Assembly (NCBI GenBank): GCA_963714795.1
Contig: CAVQPS010000009.1
Location: forward strand, 372,001 to 436,000
Source of the DNA: DATIXJ01 sp963714795
Lineage (GTDB): Bacteria > Bacteroidota > Ignavibacteria > UBA10030 > SZUA-254
Length of the DNA: 64,000 nt
Direction: 5' to 3'
Shown: one piece after another, positions 46,303 through 54,960 of the stretch
Layout of the letters: every line of letters starts with the position of its first letter
How positions within the stretch are numbered: position 1 is the stretch's first letter
The notes under the pieces: generated by a model
What the model saw: only the letters and a program-made list of their open reading frames with translations
What the model was told of the DNA's origin: nothing
Databases searched by the model: none
Made by a program: the position numbers and the translations under genes

Positions 46303-47595
46303 TTAAAATCGCGATTCCCAATAAATTTCCGAATGAAGTTGCTTGAGCCATGCCTGGTACTCGGTCGAGCGTTTATACGATATTGCCAACTGCTCAACCT
46401 GTTTCCAATCATCCGGTAACCGCATCGCATGTGGGGTCACACGTTTTTTTAAATACAAAATTTGATAGCCGGTCAATTTCCCTGCTTTTACTTTCACCGG
46501 ATCACTGATGTCGCCGTCCTTCATTTTTGAAGCGGTCTCAAGTACGGATTGATCAAATTGCGTGACCGGAAGGTCTCCGAGAAATCCGCCGATCTGGGCA
46601 GATTCCTTATCTTCGGAATACCGTTTCGCAAGGTCCGACAAATCCGCACCGTGCGCGATACTGTCTTTCAACCTGTTGAGAAAAGCGATCGTCGAATCAT
46701 CAGCGGATGTATCTTCCTTAAACTTGAGCAGGATATGCCGCGGGTGGACTTGTTCACCGCGCCGTTCGAGAAGTTGAATGATATGGAATCCGATCGGTGA
46801 CTCGACGATCGGAGAAAATTCGGAATCTTTCAGGGCAAAAACGGCTTCTTCAAATTCGGTAAAAAATTCTCCGCGCCGCACAAATCCGAGATCGCCGCCC
46901 AACGCTGCCGTACCCTTGTCTTCGGAATACCGCCGGGCAAAATCCGCGAAGTCCCCGCCGGCTTTCACCGAATCGAGAATTTTTTGCAACTGTTCACGGA
47001 TCCGGGATTTCATTTGCACGCCGATCTGCGGAACGCGAAAAATATGGTAGAGCTCCAGTTGTTCAGGCACATTCGGCAAACTATCTTTGTATTGAGCGTA
47101 GAACTGTTCTACCTCTCTGCGCGACGGCTGAAGATCGCCGAACTTTTCCTGTTGAAGCGCCTGCACCAGAAGCTGGTTGCGCGTCTCCTCGCGGAATTCA
47201 CGCTTCATTTTGGAAATCGGCATGCCGTACAATTCTTCCAATTTTTTTTCAGAACCGACTTGCTGAATTCTCTGGGCAACCAGCGCATCAAGTTGATTCG
47301 TTACCTGATCCTCGCTGACAGAAATATTGGTATCATCCAATGCTTTCGTCAACATTAATTTATCATTGATCATGACATCGAGAACCTGCTGCTTCAATTG
47401 GGGAGACGATGGATCGACTTTATTGTTGAATGCATAAAATTCCACCTGAGAATTGAGGTCGGAAAGCAAAATAGGTTGTTTGCCGACCACAGCGACGATT
47501 TTATCGATGACGACCGGCTGACCTTTCGTAACCGAGTTCGTACAGAGAAGGAATACAATGAACGATAATATGCATTGAAACAGAGTTTTATTCAT
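46303..47595 (-). CDS. SurA-like periplasmic peptidyl-prolyl isomerase
   Basis: 430 residues from ATG 47595; a TTG two codons upstream is less likely. Signal peptide (NKTLFQCILSFIVFLLC), SurA N-terminal chaperone domain (VVIDKIVAVVGKQPILLSDL) and two PpiC rotamase domains (DFADFARRYSEDKG ... GGDLGFVRRG, and DLSDLAKRYSEDKESAQIGGFLG). It probably guides outer-membrane proteins across the periplasm. It overlaps the previous gene's stop by 8 bases. Confidence 0.93.
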   Translation of the reverse strand: MNKTLFQCILSFIVFLLCTNSVTKGQPVVIDKIVAVVGKQPILLSDLNSQVEFYAFNNKVDPSSPQLKQQVLDVMINDKLMLTKALDDTNISVSEDQVTNQLDALVAQRIQQVGSEKKLEELYGMPISKMKREFREETRNQLLVQALQQEKFGDLQPSRREVEQFYAQYKDSLPNVPEQLELYHIFRVPQIGVQMKSRIREQLQKILDSVKAGGDFADFARRYSEDKGTAALGGDLGFVRRGEFFTEFEEAVFALKDSEFSPIVESPIGFHIIQLLERRGEQVHPRHILLKFKEDTSADDSTIAFLNRLKDSIAHGADLSDLAKRYSEDKESAQIGGFLGDLPVTQFDQSVLETASKMKDGDISDPVKVKAGKLTGYQILYLKKRVTPHAMRLPDDWKQVEQLAISYKRSTEYQAWLKQLHSEIYWESRF

Positions 47596-48442
47596 GGCCA
47601 AGTGTTTGTGTTGTATCTGATGAACCGGAGCCTATCATTAATTCAACAGGATATTTGGCCCGAAGAGTTCCAAGCAATTCCGTATAACGGTTCCGGCGAT
47701 GTTCTATCAGCAGACGCTGTCGGACTTCATCCTGTGCCAGCTCAAACGGAGCCGGTGACCCTTTTTGGTACCTCGCGAGGAGTTGCACGATGCTGTACCC
47801 TGTTCCGATGTTGATGGGAAAAGAAACTTCGTTCGTTTCGAGTGTCTGTGCGACTTTCCATAATTCATTGGGATAGAGCATTGGTTGAGAAAAAACATTT
47901 CCTATACTGCTTGAAACAATCATTTTCGATGCAACGGTATCGTGAAGTAATTGGTTCAGGGCGGCGTTCCAGGATGAACCGCGGGTAACCGACGCAGCAA
48001 ACGCGCTTGCACGTTCCCGTGAGTTCAGTGTCAGAAGATTTGCCTGTATCATGTCTTCCCGGATAAAAAATTCCGCTGCATGGTGTTTGTAATACTCGGT
48101 AATTTCATCCGGACGAACGATGATGCTGTCCTGATCCAGCATCCGTCGGAGAAATGCACTGGAAATAATTTCTCTTCGTGCATCGCGCAATTGTTCCTGA
48201 ATACCTTCGCTCTTTTCCAATCCGCTGTGTATGGCCTCTTGATACAGGAGTTCGTCATTCATCCACAACGTTGCGTAGCCGCGTAATTGGCCTGCGGAAG
48301 AAAGTTGTGCGGTATCAATATGCTTACGGGCTTCCTCCATGGTAAGCGTTGCATCGCCCACACGGGCAATGATCGCGTCGGATTTCTGCCGCTGGCAGCC
48401 GGCAACCAGTACGATAACAAACGGCAGCCAGTATGCGTTCAT
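47588..48442 (-). CDS. PpiC-like foldase lipoprotein
   Basis: 284 residues with a lipobox (VIVLVAGC). The region ARVGDATLTMEEARKHID is the SurA-like N-terminal helix start, and the helical body (ELLYQEAIHSGLEKSEGIQEQL) matches parvulin-associated chaperone domains; a PpiC catalytic domain is degenerate (PINIGTGYSIVQLLARY). It likely is a membrane-anchored chaperone without much isomerase activity. ATGA overlap with the upstream foldase gene indicates coupling. Confidence 0.8.
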   Translation of the reverse strand: MNAYWLPFVIVLVAGCQRQKSDAIIARVGDATLTMEEARKHIDTAQLSSAGQLRGYATLWMNDELLYQEAIHSGLEKSEGIQEQLRDARREIISSAFLRRMLDQDSIIVRPDEITEYYKHHAAEFFIREDMIQANLLTLNSRERASAFAASVTRGSSWNAALNQLLHDTVASKMIVSSSIGNVFSQPMLYPNELWKVAQTLETNEVSFPINIGTGYSIVQLLARYQKGSPAPFELAQDEVRQRLLIEHRRNRYTELLGTLRAKYPVELMIGSGSSDTTQTLGHE

Positions 48443-50451
48443 TGAGCCGGGGGCGTGTGAAACGCGCCCAGAAGAGCATCTTTAAACTGCACGACCGGAT
48501 ACCGCATTTTAATACGGTCGACCCATTCCTGTTCTAATTTTTTCGAAATGTAATCCTGGTAGGCATTGGAGACCTCTGCCCCGGCATCTTCATACGTTTT
48601 CGGCTCAGCCGGTTTCTTATCGACAAGCTTGACAATGGCAAACGTTCCATTATCAAGCGGGATCGGTTCGGTGATATCACCAATCGAAAGGGAATCGGCA
48701 CGCCGGGTCAAATCATCAGTTGTTATCGGCTGCATTCCACGGGATCCGTCTGAAGTTTTCCCACTGGGATCTTCCCTGTAGAGAGCGGCCATGGTATTAA
48801 AGTTCGCTCCATGCCGTAACGAATCATACATGATATACGCAAGCGTATCGTTATCAAAAACCAGCACGCTGATGTTGACACGAGCGGGAATCATAAACGA
48901 ATCGCGGTGAGTTTGATAATACGCCCGTAGAACAGAATCAGAAACGCCTGTCTTACTCCATACTTCATTCTGCTGGGCTTTATACAGAACGATTCCTTCG
49001 CCGTATTCTTTCATCAAATCGTGGAATTTCGGATCACGGGCTTCAAGTCCCGTCGATTTTGTTTCCAGGAGAAACGATTCCCCGATTTGGTCGATCCGGT
49101 TTGCAATACTGCTTTTTCTTAACGGCGTGGATCGGTAATCTTGTTTCGTATTGAGGATCGAAAGCACGGTATCCACGGAATACGATTTACCGTTGAGGAG
49201 AATAACCGGCTTGGACCGAACGCTCTGTGAAACGTTTGCCGACCATGCACTATCATCGGTGGTTTTGGATGAATCGAGCTGCGCAACAAGCTCGTCCAAG
49301 ACCTTATCATCGGCAACATAATTGTATTCTTTCTTCAACCCGTTGATATACGTTTTATAATCATCCTGATAGCGGGTCTGCTGATATGTTTTCTTCAGTT
49401 CCTCCGACATCGATTCAAACGAACCAAACGGTTTTGCGCTGTCGCACAGGATGAGATGATAGCCGAACGGCGTCCGGACAATCCCGGAAACCTCTCCGGC
49501 TTTTAATTTGAAAGCAGCTTCATCAAACGGTTGAACAAAATGTCTGCGTCCGAACCATCCCAGGCTACCGCCTAAACTCGCGCTGCCGCCATCCTCCGAC
49601 ATTTTAATTGCGAGTTGATGAAAATCCCAACCTTTTTTTAAACTATCCTGAATTCCTTTAATCCGGATCATTGCGGCGGCGTTATCGGCCGAATCCGGTG
49701 TCGGTGATTTGAAACGCGCCATGATATGACTTACTTTAATAGTCCCGCGGGAAGGCTGGCGATCGGTAATTTTTAAAACGTGATATCCGAACGGAGAACG
49801 AATCGGCACAGAATTGATTTCACCCTTGTGTAATGCATACGCGCCATTTTCAAACGCGCTGACCATTTCACCGCCGCTAAAATAATAGAGATCGCCCTTG
49901 TTGTCTTTCACGCTGGGATCTTCCGAATAACGGAGCGCCAGCGAATCAAAGTTGGTTCCTGCCTTTGCGCGTGAGATGATATTTGTTGCTTTGGCGAATG
50001 CGGCGAGTGTGTCTTCCGGTTTTGCCTCAGGCGTTACGCGCAGCAAAATGTGTTGAGCACGAATTTCTTCGCGTTGCCGTTCGTACAACTGTTTTACCCC
50101 GGGCGTTGTCACTTCTTTGTCGATGAGAAAATTCGTCGCCAGACTTGAGCGATAATCATTCAATTCGCTTACGATATCAGAATCTTGGTCGATGTGGTGA
50201 TCGTAGGCATCCTGCAATTTCAGTTTATAATTCGTCAGAAGGTCAAGAAAATGCTCCCTTTCACTCATTGAACTTTTACTTGCCGCTTCCCAGTCGGGGG
50301 AATTCCGCAGATAGAAATTTTCATACTCACTGAGAGGCACCTTTTGCTGTCCGACTTCAAGTACGAGGACATCGCTTGATTTGGGGGAACAGCCAAGAAA
50401 CAGGGATATAAAAACAAAAAGGATACAGTACATCCCATGAAGAAGTTTCAT
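48439..50451 (-). CDS. Multi-PpiC peptidyl-prolyl isomerase lipoprotein
   Basis: 670 residues from ATG 50451, which begins a lipoprotein signal (MKLLHGMYCILFVFISLFLGC); the frame upstream of it is not supported. Two clear PpiC domains (AQHILLR ... NKGDLYYFSGGEMVSAFENG; SHIMARF ... GGSLGWFGRRHFVQPFDE) are followed by a third, degenerate one (LVFDNDTLAYIMYDSL ... GTFAIVKLVDKKP). First gene of a six-gene operon driven by a well-formed promoter at 50513-50541. It probably acts on outer-membrane or secreted proteins. Confidence 0.9.
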   Translation of the reverse strand: MKLLHGMYCILFVFISLFLGCSPKSSDVLVLEVGQQKVPLSEYENFYLRNSPDWEAASKSSMSEREHFLDLLTNYKLKLQDAYDHHIDQDSDIVSELNDYRSSLATNFLIDKEVTTPGVKQLYERQREEIRAQHILLRVTPEAKPEDTLAAFAKATNIISRAKAGTNFDSLALRYSEDPSVKDNKGDLYYFSGGEMVSAFENGAYALHKGEINSVPIRSPFGYHVLKITDRQPSRGTIKVSHIMARFKSPTPDSADNAAAMIRIKGIQDSLKKGWDFHQLAIKMSEDGGSASLGGSLGWFGRRHFVQPFDEAAFKLKAGEVSGIVRTPFGYHLILCDSAKPFGSFESMSEELKKTYQQTRYQDDYKTYINGLKKEYNYVADDKVLDELVAQLDSSKTTDDSAWSANVSQSVRSKPVILLNGKSYSVDTVLSILNTKQDYRSTPLRKSSIANRIDQIGESFLLETKSTGLEARDPKFHDLMKEYGEGIVLYKAQQNEVWSKTGVSDSVLRAYYQTHRDSFMIPARVNISVLVFDNDTLAYIMYDSLRHGANFNTMAALYREDPSGKTSDGSRGMQPITTDDLTRRADSLSIGDITEPIPLDNGTFAIVKLVDKKPAEPKTYEDAGAEVSNAYQDYISKKLEQEWVDRIKMRYPVVQFKDALLGAFHTPPAQ

Positions 50452-50512
50452 TCCAGTGCTTCCTTTCTTATTATTACAGTTACGGATAGTTTTTGAAGGT
50501 TTTTGACGCTTC

Positions 50513-50541
50513 AGTATAACCAAAAAATGTGAAAAATTCAA
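50513..50541 (-). promoter_or_regulatory. Sigma-70-like promoter of the foldase-MoxR-subtilase operon
   Basis: Minus-strand TTGAAT (50536-50541) and TATACT (50513-50518), spacer 17 bases, about 60 bp before the ATG of the first foldase gene. Confidence 0.75.
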
Positions 50542-50628
50542 GAAGATAAAACGCGAACCGATTATCCTTCGAAACATCTTCCGCACATTTTTCCCCGTAT
50601 CATGATCCGTTGATTTTCTACCGTATTC

Positions 50629-50657
50629 TTGATTCGCATATCCTTTTTTTCTATATT
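50629..50657 (+). promoter_or_regulatory. Sigma-70-like promoter of the menaquinone gene cluster
   Basis: TTGATT at 50629-50634 and TATATT at 50652-50657 with a 17-base spacer, about 33 bp before the TTG start of the UbiA-like gene. Divergent from the foldase operon promoter. Confidence 0.7.
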
Positions 50658-50690
50658 TTGTGACACGACATCATTCCAAAGAGCGGCTAT

Positions 50691-51512
50691 TTGAAAAAAT
50701 TCTTTAACTTTGTCAAAATTGAACATACACTTTTTACTCTGCCACTGATTTACAGCGGCGTCATTCTCGGTTGGCATGAGCCCCACGCTTCTTCCTTGTT
50801 ATTCCTTGTCCTGCTTGCTGCCGTCGGAGCACGGACCGCATCGTTTGCTCTCAACAGAATCATTGACCGGGAAATTGATAAACGGAACCCCCGTACCGCG
50901 TTGCGTGAACTTCCGAGCGGTACGATGACAATGAACGACGCGTTGCTGGTATTGATCGTCGGTTGTGCATGTTATTTCGGCGCGGCAATGGCAATCTCGA
51001 CATTCTGCCTGATCCTTTCTCCGATTCCGCTTATCGTCTTTGTCGTCTATCCGTATATGAAACGTTTCACGGCGTTTGCGCATTTTGGCGTCGGTGTGGG
51101 AATGTCGATGGCACCGCTGGGCGGGTACTTTGCCGCTTCGTCATCCTTTCATAATATTCTTCCCGCCGTTTGGCTCTGTCTCTTCACGGTTTTTTGGGGC
51201 GCCGGTTTCGATATTATTTATGCGACACTCGATGAGGATTTTGACCGGCAGGAACACCTCTATTCTTTCGTTTCCAGATTCGGAAGAAACCGCGCGTTGA
51301 TATGGTCTTCTATTTTTCACGGTATTGCTTTTGTGAGTCTCGTGATGCTTTTTTTCATGACAAGACGGACATGGTATGCCGCAATATTTCTTCTTGCCAG
51401 CGGCATTATGTTATGGATGGAACAACGAAGAACATCCAATGTTAATCTTTCTTTTTTCAAAATTAATGCGGCATTAGGATTTGTCGTTTTTGCAATGATT
51501 CTTCTTCAATAG
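50691..51512 (+). CDS. UbiA-family prenyltransferase (MqnP role)
   Basis: 273-residue polytopic membrane enzyme, TTG start. The two Asp-rich motifs are NRIIDREIDKRNPRT and YATLDEDFDRQEHLYS, which bind prenyl diphosphate through magnesium. In the futalosine pathway a UbiA homologue attaches the polyprenyl chain to dihydroxynaphthoate. Next to UbiX and UbiD homologues and the Mqn enzymes, this MqnP role is more likely than ubiquinone synthesis, but the sequence alone cannot exclude it. Confidence 0.88.
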   Translation: MKKFFNFVKIEHTLFTLPLIYSGVILGWHEPHASSLLFLVLLAAVGARTASFALNRIIDREIDKRNPRTALRELPSGTMTMNDALLVLIVGCACYFGAAMAISTFCLILSPIPLIVFVVYPYMKRFTAFAHFGVGVGMSMAPLGGYFAASSSFHNILPAVWLCLFTVFWGAGFDIIYATLDEDFDRQEHLYSFVSRFGRNRALIWSSIFHGIAFVSLVMLFFMTRRTWYAAIFLLASGIMLWMEQRRTSNVNLSFFKINAALGFVVFAMILLQ

Positions 51513-51525
51513 AAAGCGATACCGT

Positions 51526-52077
51526 ATGAGAATTATTGTCGGCATAACAGGATCGTCCGGCGCAATCTACGCAGTGGAATTTCTGAAACAATGCCCCGGC
51601 GACAAATTTGTTGTTCTCAGTAAATGGGGTAAGGCGTTATTGAAAGACGAAGCCGGCATGACGGAAAAAGATTTGCAGCCGTATTGCAAGAAACAGTTTT
51701 CGAATGACGATCTCACAGCACCAATCGCTTCCGGTTCCAATAAATTTGATGCATATGTGATATTACCATGTTCAACATCAACGGTCGGCAAAATTGCTTC
51801 CGGAATCGGCGACACGCTTATCACACGAACAGCGCAAGTTGCTTTGAAGGAACGATACAAACTTGTCCTCTGCATTCGCGAGACACCGCTTGCCACCAAC
51901 ACGCTGGAACAATGCGCCGCGCTGTCGCGTGACGGTGTTATCATCATGCCGATCAGCCCGCCTCTCTATTATGTACCGAAAACCGTGGACGAATATATCC
52001 GCGGATTCGTTGATAAGTTATCAGGACTCATCGGCGCCCGAACATCCCGCGGCTGGCGCGCAGAAGATTTGGAATAA
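51526..52077 (+). CDS. ubiX: UbiX-like flavin prenyltransferase (MqnM role)
   Basis: 183 residues, the UbiX size. The flavin-binding motif VGITGSSGAIYAVEFL begins the protein and the conserved VLPCSTSTVGKIASGIGDTLI and LCIRETPLATN follow. UbiX makes the prenylated FMN that UbiD needs. It sits 13 bp after the UbiA-like gene and 3 bp before ubiD. Confidence 0.95.
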   Translation: MRIIVGITGSSGAIYAVEFLKQCPGDKFVVLSKWGKALLKDEAGMTEKDLQPYCKKQFSNDDLTAPIASGSNKFDAYVILPCSTSTVGKIASGIGDTLITRTAQVALKERYKLVLCIRETPLATNTLEQCAALSRDGVIIMPISPPLYYVPKTVDEYIRGFVDKLSGLIGARTSRGWRAEDLE

Positions 52078-52080
52078 CGC

Positions 52081-53901
52081 GTGGCACTGCGCGAATTCCT
52101 TCATATTCTTGAACGCAACGGCGAACTTCACCGCACACAGGTTCCCATCGACCCATCGCTCGAGCTAACCGAAGTTGCCGCCCGTGCTTTGCGGGAAGGC
52201 AAACCGGCATTGCTCATCGAGCGTCCTGATGGATCTGAAATTCCTCTCATCATCAATCATTATGCATCCGATCGCCGTATCGAGCTGGCGTTAGGAAGAC
52301 ATCCCGATCAAATCGGCGAGGAACTCATCCGCTTCCTTGAACGGATTTTTCCGCCAACGCTTAAATCATTGCTCGACAACTCATCGACCGTGAAGCGTTT
52401 TTTTAAGTCACGAATCAAACACGTTCCCACCGGCGTCTCGCAAGAAATCGTCGGGCAACCGGACATCGATCGATTGCCGGTACAAATCTGCTGGCCCGAT
52501 GACGGCGGACGATTTATCACATACGGTCAGGTGATAACATACAACCCGCACGACGGAAAACGGAATATCGGCATCTACCGCATGCATGTCTTCGACCGGC
52601 AAACGACAGGTATGCACTGGCAAATTCAAAAAGGAGGCGGCTTTCATTTTTATCAGGCGGAAAAATTGAAAAAGAATTTCGAACTTGCCGTTGCACTCGG
52701 AACGGATCCTGCATTGCTCCTTGCAACGGTCGCCGCACTGCCGGAAGGAATCGACGAAGCGATGTTCGCCGGTTTTCTCCAGAACAAACGTATCGAGTTT
52801 ACAAAAGCAAAATCGATTTCCATCGACGTACCCGCGTCAGCCGAGTTTGTACTCGAAGGAATCGTACCGTTCGGCGAACGGCGCATGGAAGGTCCGTTCG
52901 GCGATCACTTCGGCCATTATTCCGCCGCCGCGGAATTTCCTGTCTTTCATGTCAAGACGATAACACATCGCCGCAATCCGATCTATCCGGCAATCGTTGT
53001 CGGCAAACCGCCGATGGAAGATAAATTTCTTGGCGATGCCACACAGCAAATGCTCGGTCCGCTCGTCAAGCTCATTCATAAAGAAGTTGAAAGTCTCTGG
53101 GCATATTACGAAGCGGGATTTCACAATCTTCTCGCGGTCGCCATCGAGCAGCGCTATCAGAAAGAAGCGATGAAAGCGGCTCTCGGCTTGATGGGAACCG
53201 ACCAGCTTTCACTCACCAAATGTATGGTGATGGTTTCCGCCGGTGTGAATGTCCGTGACTGGCATGCCGTGCTTGCCGAAATCAAAAATAATTTCGATCC
53301 GCATTTCGATTTTGTGATGATTCCCAAAGTTCCGTTCGACACGCTCGACTTCACAAGCTACAAAATGAATCTGGGAAGCAAGATGATCATCGATGCCACG
53401 CGAAAGCCGCCACGCGATTCGCGGCCGAACAATCAAGAAGCAGAATCTCAAAAAATTCAATCGTTCATTCCGAATCTATCATCGATCGATCGCCGTATCA
53501 TCGAAACCAATCTGATCGATTCGACATTCCTTCTTGTAAAAGTTGAATCATCACTGAAGCAACGGGACATTTTTCCGGCGGCACCCGAATCGTCTGCCGG
53601 CAAACAAATTATTGAAAAACTGGTTGCAATCCCTCAGCTTTCATCGCTCAAAATGATAGCAGCAGTAAGCGAGGATGTGGATATTCATAACAAAGAGAGT
53701 TATATTTGGGGAGTGTTTACGCGATTTGATTGCGAACGGGATATCGTTTTTACCGAATCACGGCTGGCCGGCATCGCACCGATTTACAACGGCGTTATGG
53801 GCATCGATGCAACATGGAAACCCGGTTATCCAAAGCCGTTAATTATGAAGGCTGAAATCATACAGCGCGTCGACGAGAAATGGGGAAAAATCTGGAAATG
53901 A
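52081..53901 (+). CDS. UbiD family decarboxylase (MqnL role)
   Basis: 606 residues starting at GTG 52081. It contains the UbiD catalytic E-R-E region: GRHPDQ..., QKGGGFHFYQAEK, and PFGERRMEGPFGDHFGHYSAAAEFPVFHV (Glu/Arg residues that bind prenyl-FMN and Mn). In the futalosine pathway such a homologue decarboxylates the prenylated dihydroxynaphthoic acid. Its 3 bp gap from ubiX and location next to mqnEA and mqnC support this use. Confidence 0.92.
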   Translation: MALREFLHILERNGELHRTQVPIDPSLELTEVAARALREGKPALLIERPDGSEIPLIINHYASDRRIELALGRHPDQIGEELIRFLERIFPPTLKSLLDNSSTVKRFFKSRIKHVPTGVSQEIVGQPDIDRLPVQICWPDDGGRFITYGQVITYNPHDGKRNIGIYRMHVFDRQTTGMHWQIQKGGGFHFYQAEKLKKNFELAVALGTDPALLLATVAALPEGIDEAMFAGFLQNKRIEFTKAKSISIDVPASAEFVLEGIVPFGERRMEGPFGDHFGHYSAAAEFPVFHVKTITHRRNPIYPAIVVGKPPMEDKFLGDATQQMLGPLVKLIHKEVESLWAYYEAGFHNLLAVAIEQRYQKEAMKAALGLMGTDQLSLTKCMVMVSAGVNVRDWHAVLAEIKNNFDPHFDFVMIPKVPFDTLDFTSYKMNLGSKMIIDATRKPPRDSRPNNQEAESQKIQSFIPNLSSIDRRIIETNLIDSTFLLVKVESSLKQRDIFPAAPESSAGKQIIEKLVAIPQLSSLKMIAAVSEDVDIHNKESYIWGVFTRFDCERDIVFTESRLAGIAPIYNGVMGIDATWKPGYPKPLIMKAEIIQRVDEKWGKIWK

Positions 53902-54929
53902 AAAAACAGTGGATTGTTAAAGGCATTGCATGTATCATCGTATCGCTTTTTATCGTTCAATGCAGTAACGACAGCACCAAGACCCATTATATTTACATTC
54001 CCGGTTCAGAATGGTCGTCAACGGTGATCAACAAAATTCTTATCGCAAAACAGGAGTTTGATATCACGCAGGGACAATCATCCGGCTGTAATGACGTTAC
54101 GCCCACAACACCTCCGCCGGAATCGTACGAATTATTTTTTACAGATACATCGGGAACGGTCCTGAAACAGTTATCAACCACATTGCAGTTGTCATCGCAG
54201 GCAATATTCCGGTGGTCGCCGGCCGGAAACAAAATCATGATATTGGATAATACCAAGGTTCCGATCAGAATAATCGATACCAACGGCGCGGTCCAGCGTT
54301 TTGATTCTCTGACATCCGTTACATCGGCCGCATGGTCGCCGGACGGGTCGTCGGTTATTTGTTCCGGCGCAAAATCAAACGGGGCATATTCGTTATTTGA
54401 AATTACTCCGGGCAACACAACCATTTCACTGATTTATTCACAGAAAGAAACCGGACCGGTAGCGTGGTCCAAATTAAATGAATTAGCTTTTGTGACGGTC
54501 GATTCTATTAGCGCAAAATTGTGGTTATTGACGAATGCAACCGGGCCCGGAATTTTAAAATTGATTGATTCTGCCTCCGGATTTTACACGCCGTCGTTTT
54601 CTCCTGATGGCAATACTCTGATCTATTCAAGAAATACACAAACAAGCGACGATATTGTCACGGTGAATACCACAACGTTGCAACAGCAACTCTTTTTACA
54701 GTTCTCCGACGGAACACAGGTTACATCGTTGCGCTATTCGCCCGACGGAACGCTGATCAGTTATTATTCGTATGCATCCAGCAGTCAAATCAATTTATAT
54801 GTTGTCGGAGCCGACGGAAGCAATCCAACATCCGTCGCTTCTTTGTCGACCGACGGAAGCTGGTCGCCTGATTCCCGTCATGTGGCGTACGTGTTGAATA
54901 ATAAATTGTATACGAAGTGGGTGAACTAA
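53898..54929 (+). CDS. Beta-propeller envelope protein of unknown role
   Basis: 343 residues from ATG 53898, overlapping the ubiD stop (ATGA). The N-terminal segment (VSLFIVQCSND) is a hydrophobic leader with a Cys, possibly a lipobox with an unusual Gln before the Cys. The rest has TolB/WD40-like repeats (RWSPAGNKIMIL, AWSPDGSSVICSG, SFSPDGNTLIYS, RYSPDGTLISYYS, SWSPDSRHVAYV). A role linked to menaquinone synthesis is not known; it may simply be carried in the transcript. Confidence 0.78.
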   Translation: MKKQWIVKGIACIIVSLFIVQCSNDSTKTHYIYIPGSEWSSTVINKILIAKQEFDITQGQSSGCNDVTPTTPPPESYELFFTDTSGTVLKQLSTTLQLSSQAIFRWSPAGNKIMILDNTKVPIRIIDTNGAVQRFDSLTSVTSAAWSPDGSSVICSGAKSNGAYSLFEITPGNTTISLIYSQKETGPVAWSKLNELAFVTVDSISAKLWLLTNATGPGILKLIDSASGFYTPSFSPDGNTLIYSRNTQTSDDIVTVNTTTLQQQLFLQFSDGTQVTSLRYSPDGTLISYYSYASSSQINLYVVGADGSNPTSVASLSTDGSWSPDSRHVAYVLNNKLYTKWVN

Positions 54930-54960
54930 AAGATTTTTTCTGAATCAAATTGAAATTTTT

